Assembly (NCBI GenBank): GCA_027449545.1
Contig: DAIDLI010000166.1
Span: forward strand, 1 to 36,577
DNA length: 36,577 nucleotides
Source: Acidobacteriaceae bacterium
GTDB lineage: Bacteria > Acidobacteriota > Terriglobia > Terriglobales > Acidobacteriaceae
Direction: 5' to 3'
A program made the translations under genes and the position numbers. Shown piece after piece: positions 14,685-23,929 of the stretch. The notes below the pieces were generated by a model. That model saw only the letters and a list, made by a program, of their open reading frames with translations. It was not told where the DNA came from and searched no databases. The first letter of the stretch is position 1. Every line of letters starts with the position of its first letter.

Positions 14685-15710
14685 ATGCCCGAGCAATCGA
14701 AATGCACGATGCGCGATGTGGCTCGTCTTGCGGGCGTCTCGACCTCGACCGTGTCAGCGGTCATCAACGAGACGGTTGCGGTCAGTCCGCAACGCAAGAT
14801 TCGCGTTCTTCGCGCCATGGAAGCCCTGGATTATGAGCCAGACGCGATCGCCCGAAGCCTCAAAACCGGAAGGACGAACGCGATCGGAATCATCGTGCCG
14901 GATATCACCAACGCCTTCTACCCTGAAGTGATTCGGGCGGCGGAAGAGGCTGCCCAAGAGGCCGGGTATTCGGTTCTGCTCTGTGATTCGAGTGAAGACA
15001 GCAACTTGGAAGAGCGGCATCTTTCCGCACTGTTTTCCCGGCGGGTGGACGGCATTCTTCTGGCCTGTTGCGTGAACTCGCGGGCGCAGCAGACCCTTTC
15101 TCGCCGTAGAGTTCCGGCGGTTTTCGTCGACCGGCTGCCGCCGGCATCGATGGTCAATACCGTATGCACGGACAACGTGCAGGCCGGGTGTCTGGCCACG
15201 GAGCACCTGATCGGTTTAGGACATAAGCGCATTGGTCTGCTCGCCGGGCACACGGCCCTTTCGCCTCATCACGATCGTCTGGAGGGATTCCGGAAAGCAA
15301 TGCAGGAGGCACACCTGCCGATTTTGGACGAGTACCTGATGACGGGGGATGTGCAGTTTGAAGACGGTTTCGATGCAGCCCGGCGCATGCTCCATCTGCC
15401 TGTTCCGCCCACAGCCATCATGGCCAGCAACAACAAATTGCTGATGGGGGTGCTGCGCGCAGCCGAAGAACAGCCTTTGCGCATTCCCCAGGATGTGAGC
15501 GTGCTCGGATTCGACGATTATCTGTGGAACGAGCACTTCAATCCGAGCCTTACGGCGATCGCGCAACCGGCCCGGCAGATCGGCCGCAAATCGTTCGAAC
15601 TGCTTCAGCAATTGATCTCAGGTCCCGCTGCGGCGCGAGACTCTCCGCTTCACGCGGTCTTCCCGGCGGAGCTGCGCGTGCGCCGCTCGACGGGCGCGCC
15701 CCGGGGCTGA
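14685..15710 (+). CDS. LacI-family transcriptional regulator
   Basis: A 341-residue repressor. The N-terminal helix-turn-helix (9-30) reads MRDVARLAGVSTSTVSAVIN, followed by the hinge helix region with ALDYEPDAIARSLKTGRT. The periplasmic-binding-like effector domain (about 65-335) includes IGIIVPDITNAFYPEV, RRVDGILLACC, VPAVFVDR, TDNVQAG, GHKRIGLLAG, DRLEGFRKAM and VLGFDDY. It should respond to a sugar or sugar phosphate. GGAG lies about 10 nt upstream of the ATG. Candidate operators occur in front of this gene and, in a variant form, in front of the following isomerase-family gene, so it probably controls the divergent FucP unit and the isomerase-glycosidase unit. Confidence 0.94.
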   Translation: MPEQSKCTMRDVARLAGVSTSTVSAVINETVAVSPQRKIRVLRAMEALDYEPDAIARSLKTGRTNAIGIIVPDITNAFYPEVIRAAEEAAQEAGYSVLLCDSSEDSNLEERHLSALFSRRVDGILLACCVNSRAQQTLSRRRVPAVFVDRLPPASMVNTVCTDNVQAGCLATEHLIGLGHKRIGLLAGHTALSPHHDRLEGFRKAMQEAHLPILDEYLMTGDVQFEDGFDAARRMLHLPVPPTAIMASNNKLLMGVLRAAEEQPLRIPQDVSVLGFDDYLWNEHFNPSLTAIAQPARQIGRKSFELLQQLISGPAAARDSPLHAVFPAELRVRRSTGAPRG

Positions 15711-15780
15711 TGGCCCGGCTCCGAGACGCAAAGCAATGGAGAAAGCATTTCCGGATTGCATTGCAGTGCATCATTGTGAA

Positions 15781-15791
15781 ATCGTAACGAT
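15781..15791. promoter_or_regulatory. Candidate LacI operator variant before the isomerase-family gene
   Basis: ATCGTAACGAT is an odd-centred perfect palindrome. It shares the half ATCGTAACG with the reverse complement of the site at 14530-14543. It lies 52 bp before the start codon at 15843. Confidence 0.4.
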
Positions 15792-15842
15792 GCAAGTTAT
15801 CGGTGTCTACAGGCGGATTTGAGCCCGAAAGAGGTGTGTCGA

Positions 15843-17435
15843 ATGTCTTCATCCGTATTTCTTCTTGCCAGCGGCGATCTCCGTCCCTCGGCAAATCAGA
15901 TGTGCTGGCCCGCCCAAAAAGCAGCGGAAGAGGCACTTACAGAGGCAATCGAAAGGCTCGGCTACCAGGTCGAGCGAGCTCATCCGTTCGTGGCGGACAA
16001 GGGACATGGATTCATCGACAGCCAACGATACGGACTTGCGATCTTTCAGGACATACCGGCAACGGCGCCGGTGATCGTGGTCGAAGCGGTGTGGCAATAC
16101 AGCCACCATGTGCTGGGCGGCCTGATTCACCACCGCGGGCCCATCCTGACAGTGGCGAACTGGAGCGGGCAATGGCCCGGACTTGTGGGGATGCTGAACC
16201 TGAATGGCTGCCTCACCAAGGCGGGAGTTCCCTATGAGACGCTGTGGAGCACGGATTTCCGCGACGGGCTGTTCCTGAAGAACCTGGAGACCTGGCTGAA
16301 GGGCGGACGGATCGAGCACGATGCGTCGCAGGTAAAGTCCTTCCAAGCGGCTTCGCTGCCGGAACGTGCAGAGCAGGCAGGCCGTGCCGTTGCGCAAGAG
16401 ATCCTGCGCAAGAAGGCGATTATGGGGGTGTTCGATGAAGGGTGCATGGGCATGTACAACGCCATCATCCCCGACGAGCTATTGCACCCCATGGGCATCT
16501 TCAAGGAACGGCTCAGCCAGTCGGCGCTGTATGCCGCAATGCAGCAGGTCCCAGTGGAGGAGGCGCAGACAGTCCGCACCTGGCTGGAAGCGCGCGGCAT
16601 GCGATTCCACACCGGTTCCGATGCAGCGACGGAGCTCACCGATGGGCAGATTCTGGATCAGTGCCGGATGTACATTGCCGCGTTGCGCATCGCCGACACC
16701 TTCGGCTGCGATACGATCGGCATTCAGTACCAACAGGGGCTCAAGGACCTGACGCCGGCTTCGGATTTGGTGGAGGGACTGCTGAACAACGTGGACCGGC
16801 CTCCGGTGACTGCAGCCGGGGAAGATCGCGTGCTCTACGATGGACAAGCGCTTCCCCACTTCAACGAAGTGGATGAATGCGCCGGAGTGGACGCGCTGAT
16901 TACGAATCGGGTGTGGCGCCAGTTGGGACTGGAACCTGAAACCACGCTGCACGACCTCCGCTTTGGCGAGGAATATGGCGGACAGTTTGTGTGGGTGCTG
17001 GAGATCTCCGGCGCCGTTCCTCCGCAGCATCTGACCGGCGGCTACCGGGGGGCGGTGAGTGAACGCCAGCCGAGCATGTACTTCCCCAAGGGCGGGGGCA
17101 CGATTAAAGGGATCAGCAAGCCGGGAGAGGTTGTGTGGAGCCGGCTTTACGTGCAGGATGGCAAGCTCCAAGCAGACCTCGGAAGGGCGACTGCCATCGA
17201 GTTGCCACAGGCAGAGGTGGAGCGCCGGTGGCAGATCACTACGCCGCAGTGGCCCATGATGAATGCCGTGCTGCACGGCGTTACGCGCGATCAGATGATG
17301 GCGCGCCACAAATCCAACCACATCCAGGTGGCCTACGCGAGCAGCGCGGCCGCAGCCGACGAGGCCATGCTGGCCAAAGCGGAAGCCCTTCGCGCGCTGG
17401 GGGTTGAAGTCTACCTGTGTGGCGTGGCGAATTGA
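15843..17435 (+). CDS. Large fucose-isomerase-family protein
   Basis: A 530-residue cytoplasmic protein related to L-fucose isomerases and larger than the paralogous isomerase in region 1. Recognisable parts are [19 protein letters not shown] (likely carrying a metal-binding Glu), [45 protein letters not shown] and, near the C-terminus, [24 protein letters not shown], whose histidines match the end of the FucI active site. The ATG at 15843 has AAAGAGGTG about 7 nt ahead; the in-frame TTG at 15819 lacks this. It would interconvert an aldose and ketose, perhaps of a sugar brought in by the FucP-like permease, but divergence from FucI (about 590 residues) means the substrate is open. Confidence 0.8.
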   Translation: MSSSVFLLASGDLRPSANQMCWPAQKAAEEALTEAIERLGYQVERAHPFVADKGHGFIDSQRYGLAIFQDIPATAPVIVVEAVWQYSHHVLGGLIHHRGPILTVANWSGQWPGLVGMLNLNGCLTKAGVPYETLWSTDFRDGLFLKNLETWLKGGRIEHDASQVKSFQAASLPERAEQAGRAVAQEILRKKAIMGVFDEGCMGMYNAIIPDELLHPMGIFKERLSQSALYAAMQQVPVEEAQTVRTWLEARGMRFHTGSDAATELTDGQILDQCRMYIAALRIADTFGCDTIGIQYQQGLKDLTPASDLVEGLLNNVDRPPVTAAGEDRVLYDGQALPHFNEVDECAGVDALITNRVWRQLGLEPETTLHDLRFGEEYGGQFVWVLEISGAVPPQHLTGGYRGAVSERQPSMYFPKGGGTIKGISKPGEVVWSRLYVQDGKLQADLGRATAIELPQAEVERRWQITTPQWPMMNAVLHGVTRDQMMARHKSNHIQVAYASSAAAADEAMLAKAEALRALGVEVYLCGVAN

Positions 17436-17481
17436 GGTTGATTCCAGGCGCCAAGTTTACAGGTTTCGGCGCCTCATTCCG

Positions 17482-17510
17482 GTCCTCTTTGGCTCTCGGC
17501 CAAAGAGGAC
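17482..17510 (+). terminator. Perfect 12-bp hairpin between isomerase and DUF5060-like genes
   Basis: GTCCTCTTTGGC (17482-17493) and GCCAAAGAGGAC (17499-17510) form a perfect 12-bp stem with a 5-nt loop. No T-tract follows, so simple intrinsic termination is not assured. It may protect the upstream message or attenuate readthrough into the exported-enzyme genes 32 bp downstream. Confidence 0.55.
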
Positions 17511-17541
17511 AATGCCGCACGTCGAGTGAATACGAGGAGCA

Positions 17542-19098
17542 ATGGATCGCAGAGAGTTGATCAAGCTGGGCACGGGAGCTGTGTTCTCCGGATTGGCAGC
17601 ATCGGGCAGAGCAGCCGCGCCGTCGGGCCCGAGTCGGCAGGTGGAACGGTGGGGGCTGTTCGAGGTTGAAGCGCGCGGCCCGGTGACGGGCAATCCCTTC
17701 GTAGATGTTGTGTTTGGAGCACGCTTTACTCAGGGCCACCGTACGGTTGATGTGCCCGGCTTTTACGACGGCGACGGCATCTACAGGGTGCGTTTCTCTC
17801 CGGATGCCGAAGGATCTTGGAGCTATGAGACGGTCAGCAGCGCGAGCGAATTAGCGGGCAAGACTGGGAGTTTTGACTGCCTGCCTCCGCAGCCTGGCAA
17901 CCGCGGCCCGGTGGGTACCGCGCATTCATTCCACTTTCAGCACGCGGACGGGACTCCCTATTTTCCCTTCGGCACGACCTGCTATTCCTATGGCTTCGTC
18001 GATGAGCAACTGGCGCGGGAGACGCTGGAGAACCTGAAAACTGCAGGTTTCAACAAGGTGCGGATGTGCCTGTTGCCCAAGCCGCTTGGCAAACTGCAAC
18101 CCGTGGCCATGCCCTTCGAACCGCTCAGCATCTCGCCGGCGGCAGGAGAGAACAGCCCTAGCGAGGACAGCAAGAGCAAGATCCGTTTCGACCTGACCCA
18201 ATTCAATCCGGCCTATTTCCAGCACGTGGAGCGCTGTATCCAGGACTTGCAAGCGGCAAACATTCAGGCCGACCTCATTCTGTTCCACCCCTACGATGCG
18301 TGGGGATTCAAGTCCATGGGCCAGGAGGCGGACGACCGTTACCTGCGCTATGCGGTGGCGCGTCTTTCCGCATATCGGAATGTGTGGTGGTCGATCGCGA
18401 ACGAATACGACCTGGTCAAAACAAAATCGATGCGTGACTGGGACCGCTTCTTCCGGATTGTCGAAACAGCCGATCCTTACAGCCGGCTGCGCTCGATTCA
18501 TCACAGCCGGGTGATGTACGACTATGCCAAGCCCTGGTGCACCCATGCTAGCCTGCAAGCCTACGATTTTGAGAAGTCGCCGGAGCGCCGCGCTGCCTGG
18601 AACAAGCCGATCATCTACGACGAAATCCAGTACGAGGGCAACATTGCGCGGCGCTGGGGCAATCTTTCGCCGGAGGAGATGACCTGGCGCTTCTGGCGGG
18701 CCATTGTGTACGGCGTGTACGCAACCCACGGCGAAACCTACATGTCCACGGACGGGAACCCTGTCTGGTCCGATGCCGGCAGGCTTCATGGAACGAGCCC
18801 GGCGCGCATTGCGTTTCTGCACAAGCTGCTGGAGCGTACCGGCACGACCGGACTCATGGCGGCAGACAATCCTTACTATCTGAATGCCGGGAACCCCGGT
18901 CAGCTCTACCTTTGGTACTTCGACTACCACTGCCCCGCCGAATATGACTTTCCCCTTCCTCCCAAGGTCCGCTTCAAAGCGACTCTCATTGATCCCTGGT
19001 CGATGACTCTCTCGCCGGTAGCGGGAACCTTCAGCGGAAAAAGCAAAATCAGCCTGCCGGGAAAACCCTACCGAGCCGTACTGTTTGAAAAGGTTTAG
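17542..19098 (+). CDS. Exported DUF5060/DUF5605-like putative glycoside hydrolase
   Basis: A 518-residue protein with a Tat-like leader (DRRELIKLG, then a hydrophobic stretch ending near RAAA). The N-terminal beta-sandwich (about 35-120) resembles DUF5060: VERWGLFEVEARGPVTGNPFVDV and GFYDGDGIYRVRFSPDAEGSW. The following (beta/alpha)8 part (about 130-440) begins with GTPYFPFGTTCYSYG and shows WWSIANEYDL with an Asn-Glu pair (N287/E288) and a second glutamate in IIYDEIQYEG (E361), the layout of retaining clan-A glycosidases. A C-terminal beta domain follows. Homologues are described as DUF4038/DUF5605 or apiosidase-like. It lies in the LacI/FucP locus, 10 nt before the next exported protein. 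Substrate is unknown; a plant side-chain sugar is likely. Confidence 0.78.
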   Translation: MDRRELIKLGTGAVFSGLAASGRAAAPSGPSRQVERWGLFEVEARGPVTGNPFVDVVFGARFTQGHRTVDVPGFYDGDGIYRVRFSPDAEGSWSYETVSSASELAGKTGSFDCLPPQPGNRGPVGTAHSFHFQHADGTPYFPFGTTCYSYGFVDEQLARETLENLKTAGFNKVRMCLLPKPLGKLQPVAMPFEPLSISPAAGENSPSEDSKSKIRFDLTQFNPAYFQHVERCIQDLQAANIQADLILFHPYDAWGFKSMGQEADDRYLRYAVARLSAYRNVWWSIANEYDLVKTKSMRDWDRFFRIVETADPYSRLRSIHHSRVMYDYAKPWCTHASLQAYDFEKSPERRAAWNKPIIYDEIQYEGNIARRWGNLSPEEMTWRFWRAIVYGVYATHGETYMSTDGNPVWSDAGRLHGTSPARIAFLHKLLERTGTTGLMAADNPYYLNAGNPGQLYLWYFDYHCPAEYDFPLPPKVRFKATLIDPWSMTLSPVAGTFSGKSKISLPGKPYRAVLFEKV

Positions 19099-19108
19099 GA
19101 ACAAGCCA

Positions 19109-21775
19109 ATGAAGAAGTGCACGCAATGGAGAAGCCGCGGCCTTGCCGGCCTTGCGGTGTTGGGTCTTGTCTTTCTGGCGGCTGCCCCTGGCGCGGCCGC
19201 ATCTCCCCAAGTGAAAGTCATCACCGCGAAGGGCGCAACGCCGCGCGAGCTATGGGGAGTGCAACAACTCCGCGACGCCCTTGCGGGCCTGAAGAATGCG
19301 CCGGAGGGAGCGCGCGTGGTGTCAGCCGTCCGCACCGCACCCGAAGTGGCCCGCTTCCACCTGCCCGAGTTCTGGCCGCAGGCGCAAGAGGCCTTTCTGA
19401 TCAAGCAGGTCGGGGAAACCTGGGTGGTCGCGGGCAGCGATCCATCCGGCGTCCTCTATGGCGAACTGGAGTTGGCGGATCGCGTCCGGGCCGCCGGTGC
19501 CTTGCCGGCGGGTATCGACGACACGGAGCATCCCACGCTGAAACTGCGCGGCGCTTCGATCGGGATGCAGAAGCAGGAGATCACCTATGACGGAGCAGAG
19601 TACGACTATCCTTACACACCACAGAATTTTCCCTTCTTCTATGACAAAGCGCAGTGGATCAAGTATCTCGATATGCTGGCCGAGGAGCGCTACAACACGC
19701 TCTATCTGTGGAACGGTCATCCTTTCACCAGCCTGCTGAAGCTGCCCCGTTATCCGGAGGCGCAGGAACTGCCGACTGCCCAACTCGACCAGAACATCGC
19801 CATGTTCAAGTGGCTTACTGCCGAGGCGGACAAGCGCGGCATCTGGGTTCTACAGGGCTTCTACAATATCCATCTGTCGCACACCTTTGCGCGCGCACAC
19901 CATCTTCCTTATCACCTGTCTGCTCCGAATCCTGTGGCCACGGCCTACACGCGCTACGTGATTTCGGAGTTCGTGCGCGAGTATCCGCATGCTGGCCTGA
20001 TGATGACGCTGGGCGAAGCGCTGGCTCCCCGCTACGGAGCGGAATGGCTCACCCAGGCGATTATTCCCGGCGTCAAAGACGGCCTGAAGGAACTGGGGCA
20101 GACCACCGAACCGCCGATCGTGGTTCGGGCGCATGCCACCCAGATCGAGGCGGTAATGAAGGCCGCGCTTCCGCTCTATTCCAACATCGACACGATGTTC
20201 AAGTGGAATGGCGAGTCGCTGACCTGGACGAATGTGCGCGGCCCGGTCCGGCAGCGCTTCCAGACCTTGGCGGCAGAGTCACACGTGACCATCGCGAACG
20301 TGCATCTGCTTTCGGATCTGGAGCCGTTCCGCTGGGGCGATCCCGATTTCATCCGCGAGACGCTGATGAATTTTCCGCGCATCGGAATTGGCGGGCTGCA
20401 CCTGTACCCGCTGCGCTACTGGGATTGGCCTTGGTCGGGAGACAACACGTCGCCCCGCCTGCCGCAAACCTACCGCGACTGGATCTGGTTCCAGGCTTGG
20501 GGACGCTACGCCTGGAATCCGTTCCGCGATCCTGCCAAGGAACACCAGTATTGGGTGGCGCAATTTGCCGAGCGCTATGGATCCAGTCAGGCGGGCGAAA
20601 AACTGCTCGACGCCTACACGCTGGCGGGCCCTTGCCAACCGAGCCTGCTGCCACGTATCGGCATTACCGAGGGCAACCGCCAGGCCTTCGCGCTGGGGAT
20701 GACCATGCCCCAGCTCATCGATCCGGACCGCTTCAATCCCGCGGTCACGTTGTGGACCGGCGATGGACCTCCGGGGGAGCGCCTGCAGCAATACGTGGCC
20801 GAGGAAGTGAAGCATGAGCCGCATCACGGTCAGACTCCGATCGGCGTGAGCGACCAGACGGTGACGGCGTCACGTGAGGCACTCGCCGACGCCGAGGCCG
20901 CGGCGCCGTACGTGACCGAAAACAAGGCTGAGTATCAGCGCGTGGTGAACGATATGCGTGCGATCTCGCTGCTCATGCAGTTCTATAACGCCGAGGTGAA
21001 AGCAGCGCAGCAGGTGCTGCTCTATGGATACGATCGCGACGCGGCGCATCTGAACCAAGCCGAAAGCCTGCTTGCCGAGAGCGTCGACGACTTCAAGAAA
21101 CTCACGGCGGTGGCGGGGCCTGCGTACATTACCGCAACCGGCATGGAAACCTCGCAGCGCCGCATTCCCTTCCCCGGCGGCATGAAGAACTTCCCGAGTT
21201 GGCAGCAATGCCTGCCGATGTACGAGAAGGAGCTGGCCACCTTCCGCAAGCGCAAGGCTGAGCTGCTTTCGGGCAAGATGAAGCAGGACGCTGGCACCGC
21301 AAAACCATTCCCCCAGGTTGCGTTCACGCTCAAGCCGGGCGCCGGCGAAAGCTTCACAGTAGAGAAGGGAGCTCAACTATTCGAGGGCGGAGGGCCGGCG
21401 ATCACCAGCCTTGCTCCCGAATTGGACGGCATGCACGGCATTCGGATCTCTCCGCGCCAGGGGGGAACGCTCGATTTCACGCTGAGCAAGCCTGCGCAGA
21501 TTCTGCTGGGGTATGAGGCCAGCGGCAAATCCTCTGTGCTCGATCCTGAAACCGAGCAGTGGAATCTACTGTTGCTGAATGCGCTGAGCACGCGCAAAAC
21601 GCCCGGGATGGCCGTGTGGGCCAAACCCATGCCAGCCGGCGCCAACGAACTCGATCTCGGCAAGGGAGCGTATGTCGTGCTGGGCTTTATTCCCGCCAAC
21701 CATCACGTGACGCCGCGCGTCAACTTAGCAACCGCCGGAAACGGACAAGCGAATCTGGACTGGCTGTTTGAGTAA
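19109..21775 (+). CDS. Secreted multidomain putative glycosidase with GH67-N-like domain
   Basis: An 888-residue protein with a clear Sec signal peptide (1-31, cleavage near GAAA-SP). Residues about 35-150 look like the alpha-glucuronidase/hexosaminidase N-terminal domain (ELWGVQQLRDAL, VVAGSDPSGVLYGELELADRVR). A TIM barrel follows: LKLRGASIG, ERYNTLYLWNGHPF, RGIWVLQGFYNIH, LMMTLGEALAPRYGAEW and LHLYPLRYWDWPW, with WGRYAWNPF later. A helical region (about 590-740) and a C-terminal beta-rich domain complete it. The best guess is an alpha-glucuronidase- or GH115-like exported hydrolase, but the exact family is not clear by eye. The ATG at 19109 follows AGGA; the in-frame TTG at 19085 overlaps the preceding gene and would spoil the signal peptide. 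It is the last gene of the LacI-locus plus-strand unit. Confidence 0.75.
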   Translation: MKKCTQWRSRGLAGLAVLGLVFLAAAPGAAASPQVKVITAKGATPRELWGVQQLRDALAGLKNAPEGARVVSAVRTAPEVARFHLPEFWPQAQEAFLIKQVGETWVVAGSDPSGVLYGELELADRVRAAGALPAGIDDTEHPTLKLRGASIGMQKQEITYDGAEYDYPYTPQNFPFFYDKAQWIKYLDMLAEERYNTLYLWNGHPFTSLLKLPRYPEAQELPTAQLDQNIAMFKWLTAEADKRGIWVLQGFYNIHLSHTFARAHHLPYHLSAPNPVATAYTRYVISEFVREYPHAGLMMTLGEALAPRYGAEWLTQAIIPGVKDGLKELGQTTEPPIVVRAHATQIEAVMKAALPLYSNIDTMFKWNGESLTWTNVRGPVRQRFQTLAAESHVTIANVHLLSDLEPFRWGDPDFIRETLMNFPRIGIGGLHLYPLRYWDWPWSGDNTSPRLPQTYRDWIWFQAWGRYAWNPFRDPAKEHQYWVAQFAERYGSSQAGEKLLDAYTLAGPCQPSLLPRIGITEGNRQAFALGMTMPQLIDPDRFNPAVTLWTGDGPPGERLQQYVAEEVKHEPHHGQTPIGVSDQTVTASREALADAEAAAPYVTENKAEYQRVVNDMRAISLLMQFYNAEVKAAQQVLLYGYDRDAAHLNQAESLLAESVDDFKKLTAVAGPAYITATGMETSQRRIPFPGGMKNFPSWQQCLPMYEKELATFRKRKAELLSGKMKQDAGTAKPFPQVAFTLKPGAGESFTVEKGAQLFEGGGPAITSLAPELDGMHGIRISPRQGGTLDFTLSKPAQILLGYEASGKSSVLDPETEQWNLLLLNALSTRKTPGMAVWAKPMPAGANELDLGKGAYVVLGFIPANHHVTPRVNLATAGNGQANLDWLFE

Positions 21776-21805
21776 CGCCCTGAACCGATGCAATATGGCA
21801 TGCGG

Positions 21806-21842
21806 ATCGGGCACGCTGCGCTTAACGCGCCGCGTGCCCGAT
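21806..21842. terminator. Bidirectional terminator hairpin between convergent genes
   Basis: An 11-bp perfect stem, ATCGGGCACGC (21806-21816) with GCGTGCCCGAT (21832-21842), surrounds a 15-nt loop that can pair further (GCGC repeats). It sits midway between the convergent stops at 21775 and 21894 and is followed by a short T run. Confidence 0.7.
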
Positions 21843-21893
21843 TTGTATGCTGGTGATCCTACATCCGAAAGGTGAAGTGAGCGCGCGCTGGAG

Positions 21894-23888
21894 TCACTGG
21901 ACAGCAGGACCCCGGGTGATCGTGCTCAGGGTAACGATCTCTCCGGGCTGGACGGTAAGTTGCGACGGAACGGCCGAGACAGCGTTGGCCTGATACTCGC
22001 TGGTCCGCTCCATCTCGCGCCAGGATACGCCGGCCCAGGTTAGATCCACATGCACTGGATGAGTGGAACGGTTGAGCATCACCACGGTGGATTCGCCGTT
22101 CGGTCCGCGGAAGGCGCTGGTCAGCAGATCGGGATCCGAAGAGCCCGCATCCACCCGCTTCATTCCCTTCAGGATGTGACGGCTGAAGGCACCAAGCACA
22201 CGCAACTGACCGCTTGAGGGTACGGGCATAAATCCGTCCTGGCGATCCGGAATCAACAGGGCGCGCGACGCGCCGAAGTTTGGCTGCTCGGTATCGAGGA
22301 TCACCCAGCAATAGAGCAAGCCGACGGCGTTCATGATGGTGAGGTTCTTGTGGTAGAGCTGCCCTACATTGAAGGCGATGCGATAGGATCCCGCCTGCAA
22401 GGAAGGCTTGTTCACGGCGATTTCCGTGGCCAGGAAGGGCTTACCTGCGGTCGCGTCGTGCATCGCAAGCAAAGAACTGTCGAACAGATCCGGATTGGCG
22501 AAGACATCCTGGTAGTTGTATTCGTGAACCGCCGCTATGTCGATGTCCTTCCACACTTCGGGGTCGCGCTTGAGCGCTTGTGCCCGCTGCACGCCCTGCC
22601 AGGTGAACGGTGCGTCCGCCATGTGAATCTTCACGCTTGAAAAGCCGGCAGCATCGAGACGCTTGCGCAGCACCCGCACCATCTCCGCTGCAACCGGCTC
22701 GGGCTCGTCCACTTCATTTTGAATGCCAAGGATGGCAGGAGGACGGCCGGTACGCTGCTGCTCGATACGGCAATAGGTCACCATGGCGCGCGCATAGGCC
22801 TCAGGATCGGCAATGCCGTGCTTGCGGGGCGGCGCATTCTTCGGCTGCGGCTGAGTTGCCCAGGCGGGAAGGTCCCACATCTCATAAATAACGCTACCGC
22901 CGAGATCCTGAATGCGGCGGTTGTAGTCAAAATCGGAGACCTCCCCATTGGGAAAGTTGTCGCCGTAGTAGTGTGGGCTCGCGTCCGCGAGATTGTCCAG
23001 ATTGGACATGTCCGGCTTGAGGCGGGTGCCCATCGGGTATTCACGATCGATCAGCAGATTGTAGCTGCTCAGAATCTGCCAATACTTCTTCTTGCCTGCC
23101 GGGCTCAGCATGGCATAAGCAGGCACGCTGGGGCTGCCGCCGAATCCCATGATCGTCTGAAAGGAGCGTTGAGGATCGACCGTGACAGTTGCCCTGCCCG
23201 GGACCTGCGGCAGGATCGCGCCGGAAACAACATCATGGGCGCTGCGCGGCGCCGTGTATTCGAGCTGGCTACGTTGCACATCGAAGAGGCAACTCTGCTG
23301 GACGATCTGGCGGCCGTTGACGGAAACTTCGAGCGCCATGTGTGAATCGAGCGTGATGGTGACGGCGCGGGGATGGCCTGTATAGGGGACATCCGTCTCC
23401 GCCACAATGCGCTCGGGGTAAACCTGGTGGGGTTCGCCACTTCCGTAGAGCGCATAGGAGTCGTAATAGCGTTGGAAGACGCGTACATCTTCAGATCCAA
23501 TCACCACCGTGAAGCCGGCATGGGGACCGGTGAAGATCCAGGAGAGGCTGGTACCCCGGGGAATGTCGTTGTCGAGCACCAGCGTGCGCGAGAAGAAGGC
23601 AGGCAGCCACTCCTGCGCGTAGTAGCGGGCAATGCGATCGCCATGGTCCCATCCCGAGCCGCGGGGACCATTCGAGACAAACTGAAAATGAGCAGCTCCA
23701 GCCGGCACCGCCGGCGTTGCCGCGGGCAGCGCAACCACCGCCTGGGCCGAAGCCGCGGTCCCCATGGCGCAGCAGAAGAGACCTGCCAGGAAGGCGGTGC
23801 GAGAAACCGTGCGCCGCAAATGATGGAAGAACGCATGATGTTTCCGGAATGCGCCAGGCCGGCAGGAATTACTCATAGGTTGCATCAT
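21894..23888 (-). CDS. GH30-like secreted glycoside hydrolase with N-terminal beta domain
   Basis: A 664-residue protein. A long N-terminal leader ends in a signal peptide (AFLAGLFCCAMGTAASAQA, cleavage near residue 50). Residues about 65-230 form a beta-rich domain that resembles a glycan-binding or PNGase-F-like sandwich. From about 238 a GH30/GH-A barrel begins (FQTIMGFGGS), with IQNEVDEPEP giving the acid/base E392, HEYNY, and FLATEIA giving the nucleophile E489. A C-terminal beta domain (about 570-660) follows. GH30 enzymes include glucuronoxylanases, glucosidases, fucosidases and galactanases. It is the last gene of the minus-strand operon after the CE15-like esterase, 41 bp downstream, so a glucuronoxylan or pectic side-chain target is inferred. 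GGGGAG precedes the tandem ATGs. Confidence 0.82.
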   Translation of the reverse strand: MMQPMSNSCRPGAFRKHHAFFHHLRRTVSRTAFLAGLFCCAMGTAASAQAVVALPAATPAVPAGAAHFQFVSNGPRGSGWDHGDRIARYYAQEWLPAFFSRTLVLDNDIPRGTSLSWIFTGPHAGFTVVIGSEDVRVFQRYYDSYALYGSGEPHQVYPERIVAETDVPYTGHPRAVTITLDSHMALEVSVNGRQIVQQSCLFDVQRSQLEYTAPRSAHDVVSGAILPQVPGRATVTVDPQRSFQTIMGFGGSPSVPAYAMLSPAGKKKYWQILSSYNLLIDREYPMGTRLKPDMSNLDNLADASPHYYGDNFPNGEVSDFDYNRRIQDLGGSVIYEMWDLPAWATQPQPKNAPPRKHGIADPEAYARAMVTYCRIEQQRTGRPPAILGIQNEVDEPEPVAAEMVRVLRKRLDAAGFSSVKIHMADAPFTWQGVQRAQALKRDPEVWKDIDIAAVHEYNYQDVFANPDLFDSSLLAMHDATAGKPFLATEIAVNKPSLQAGSYRIAFNVGQLYHKNLTIMNAVGLLYCWVILDTEQPNFGASRALLIPDRQDGFMPVPSSGQLRVLGAFSRHILKGMKRVDAGSSDPDLLTSAFRGPNGESTVVMLNRSTHPVHVDLTWAGVSWREMERTSEYQANAVSAVPSQLTVQPGEIVTLSTITRGPAVQ

Positions 23889-23929
23889 GATCGGCAGACT
23901 CCCCGCGCGGCTTTACGCGCTCCTTCTAG

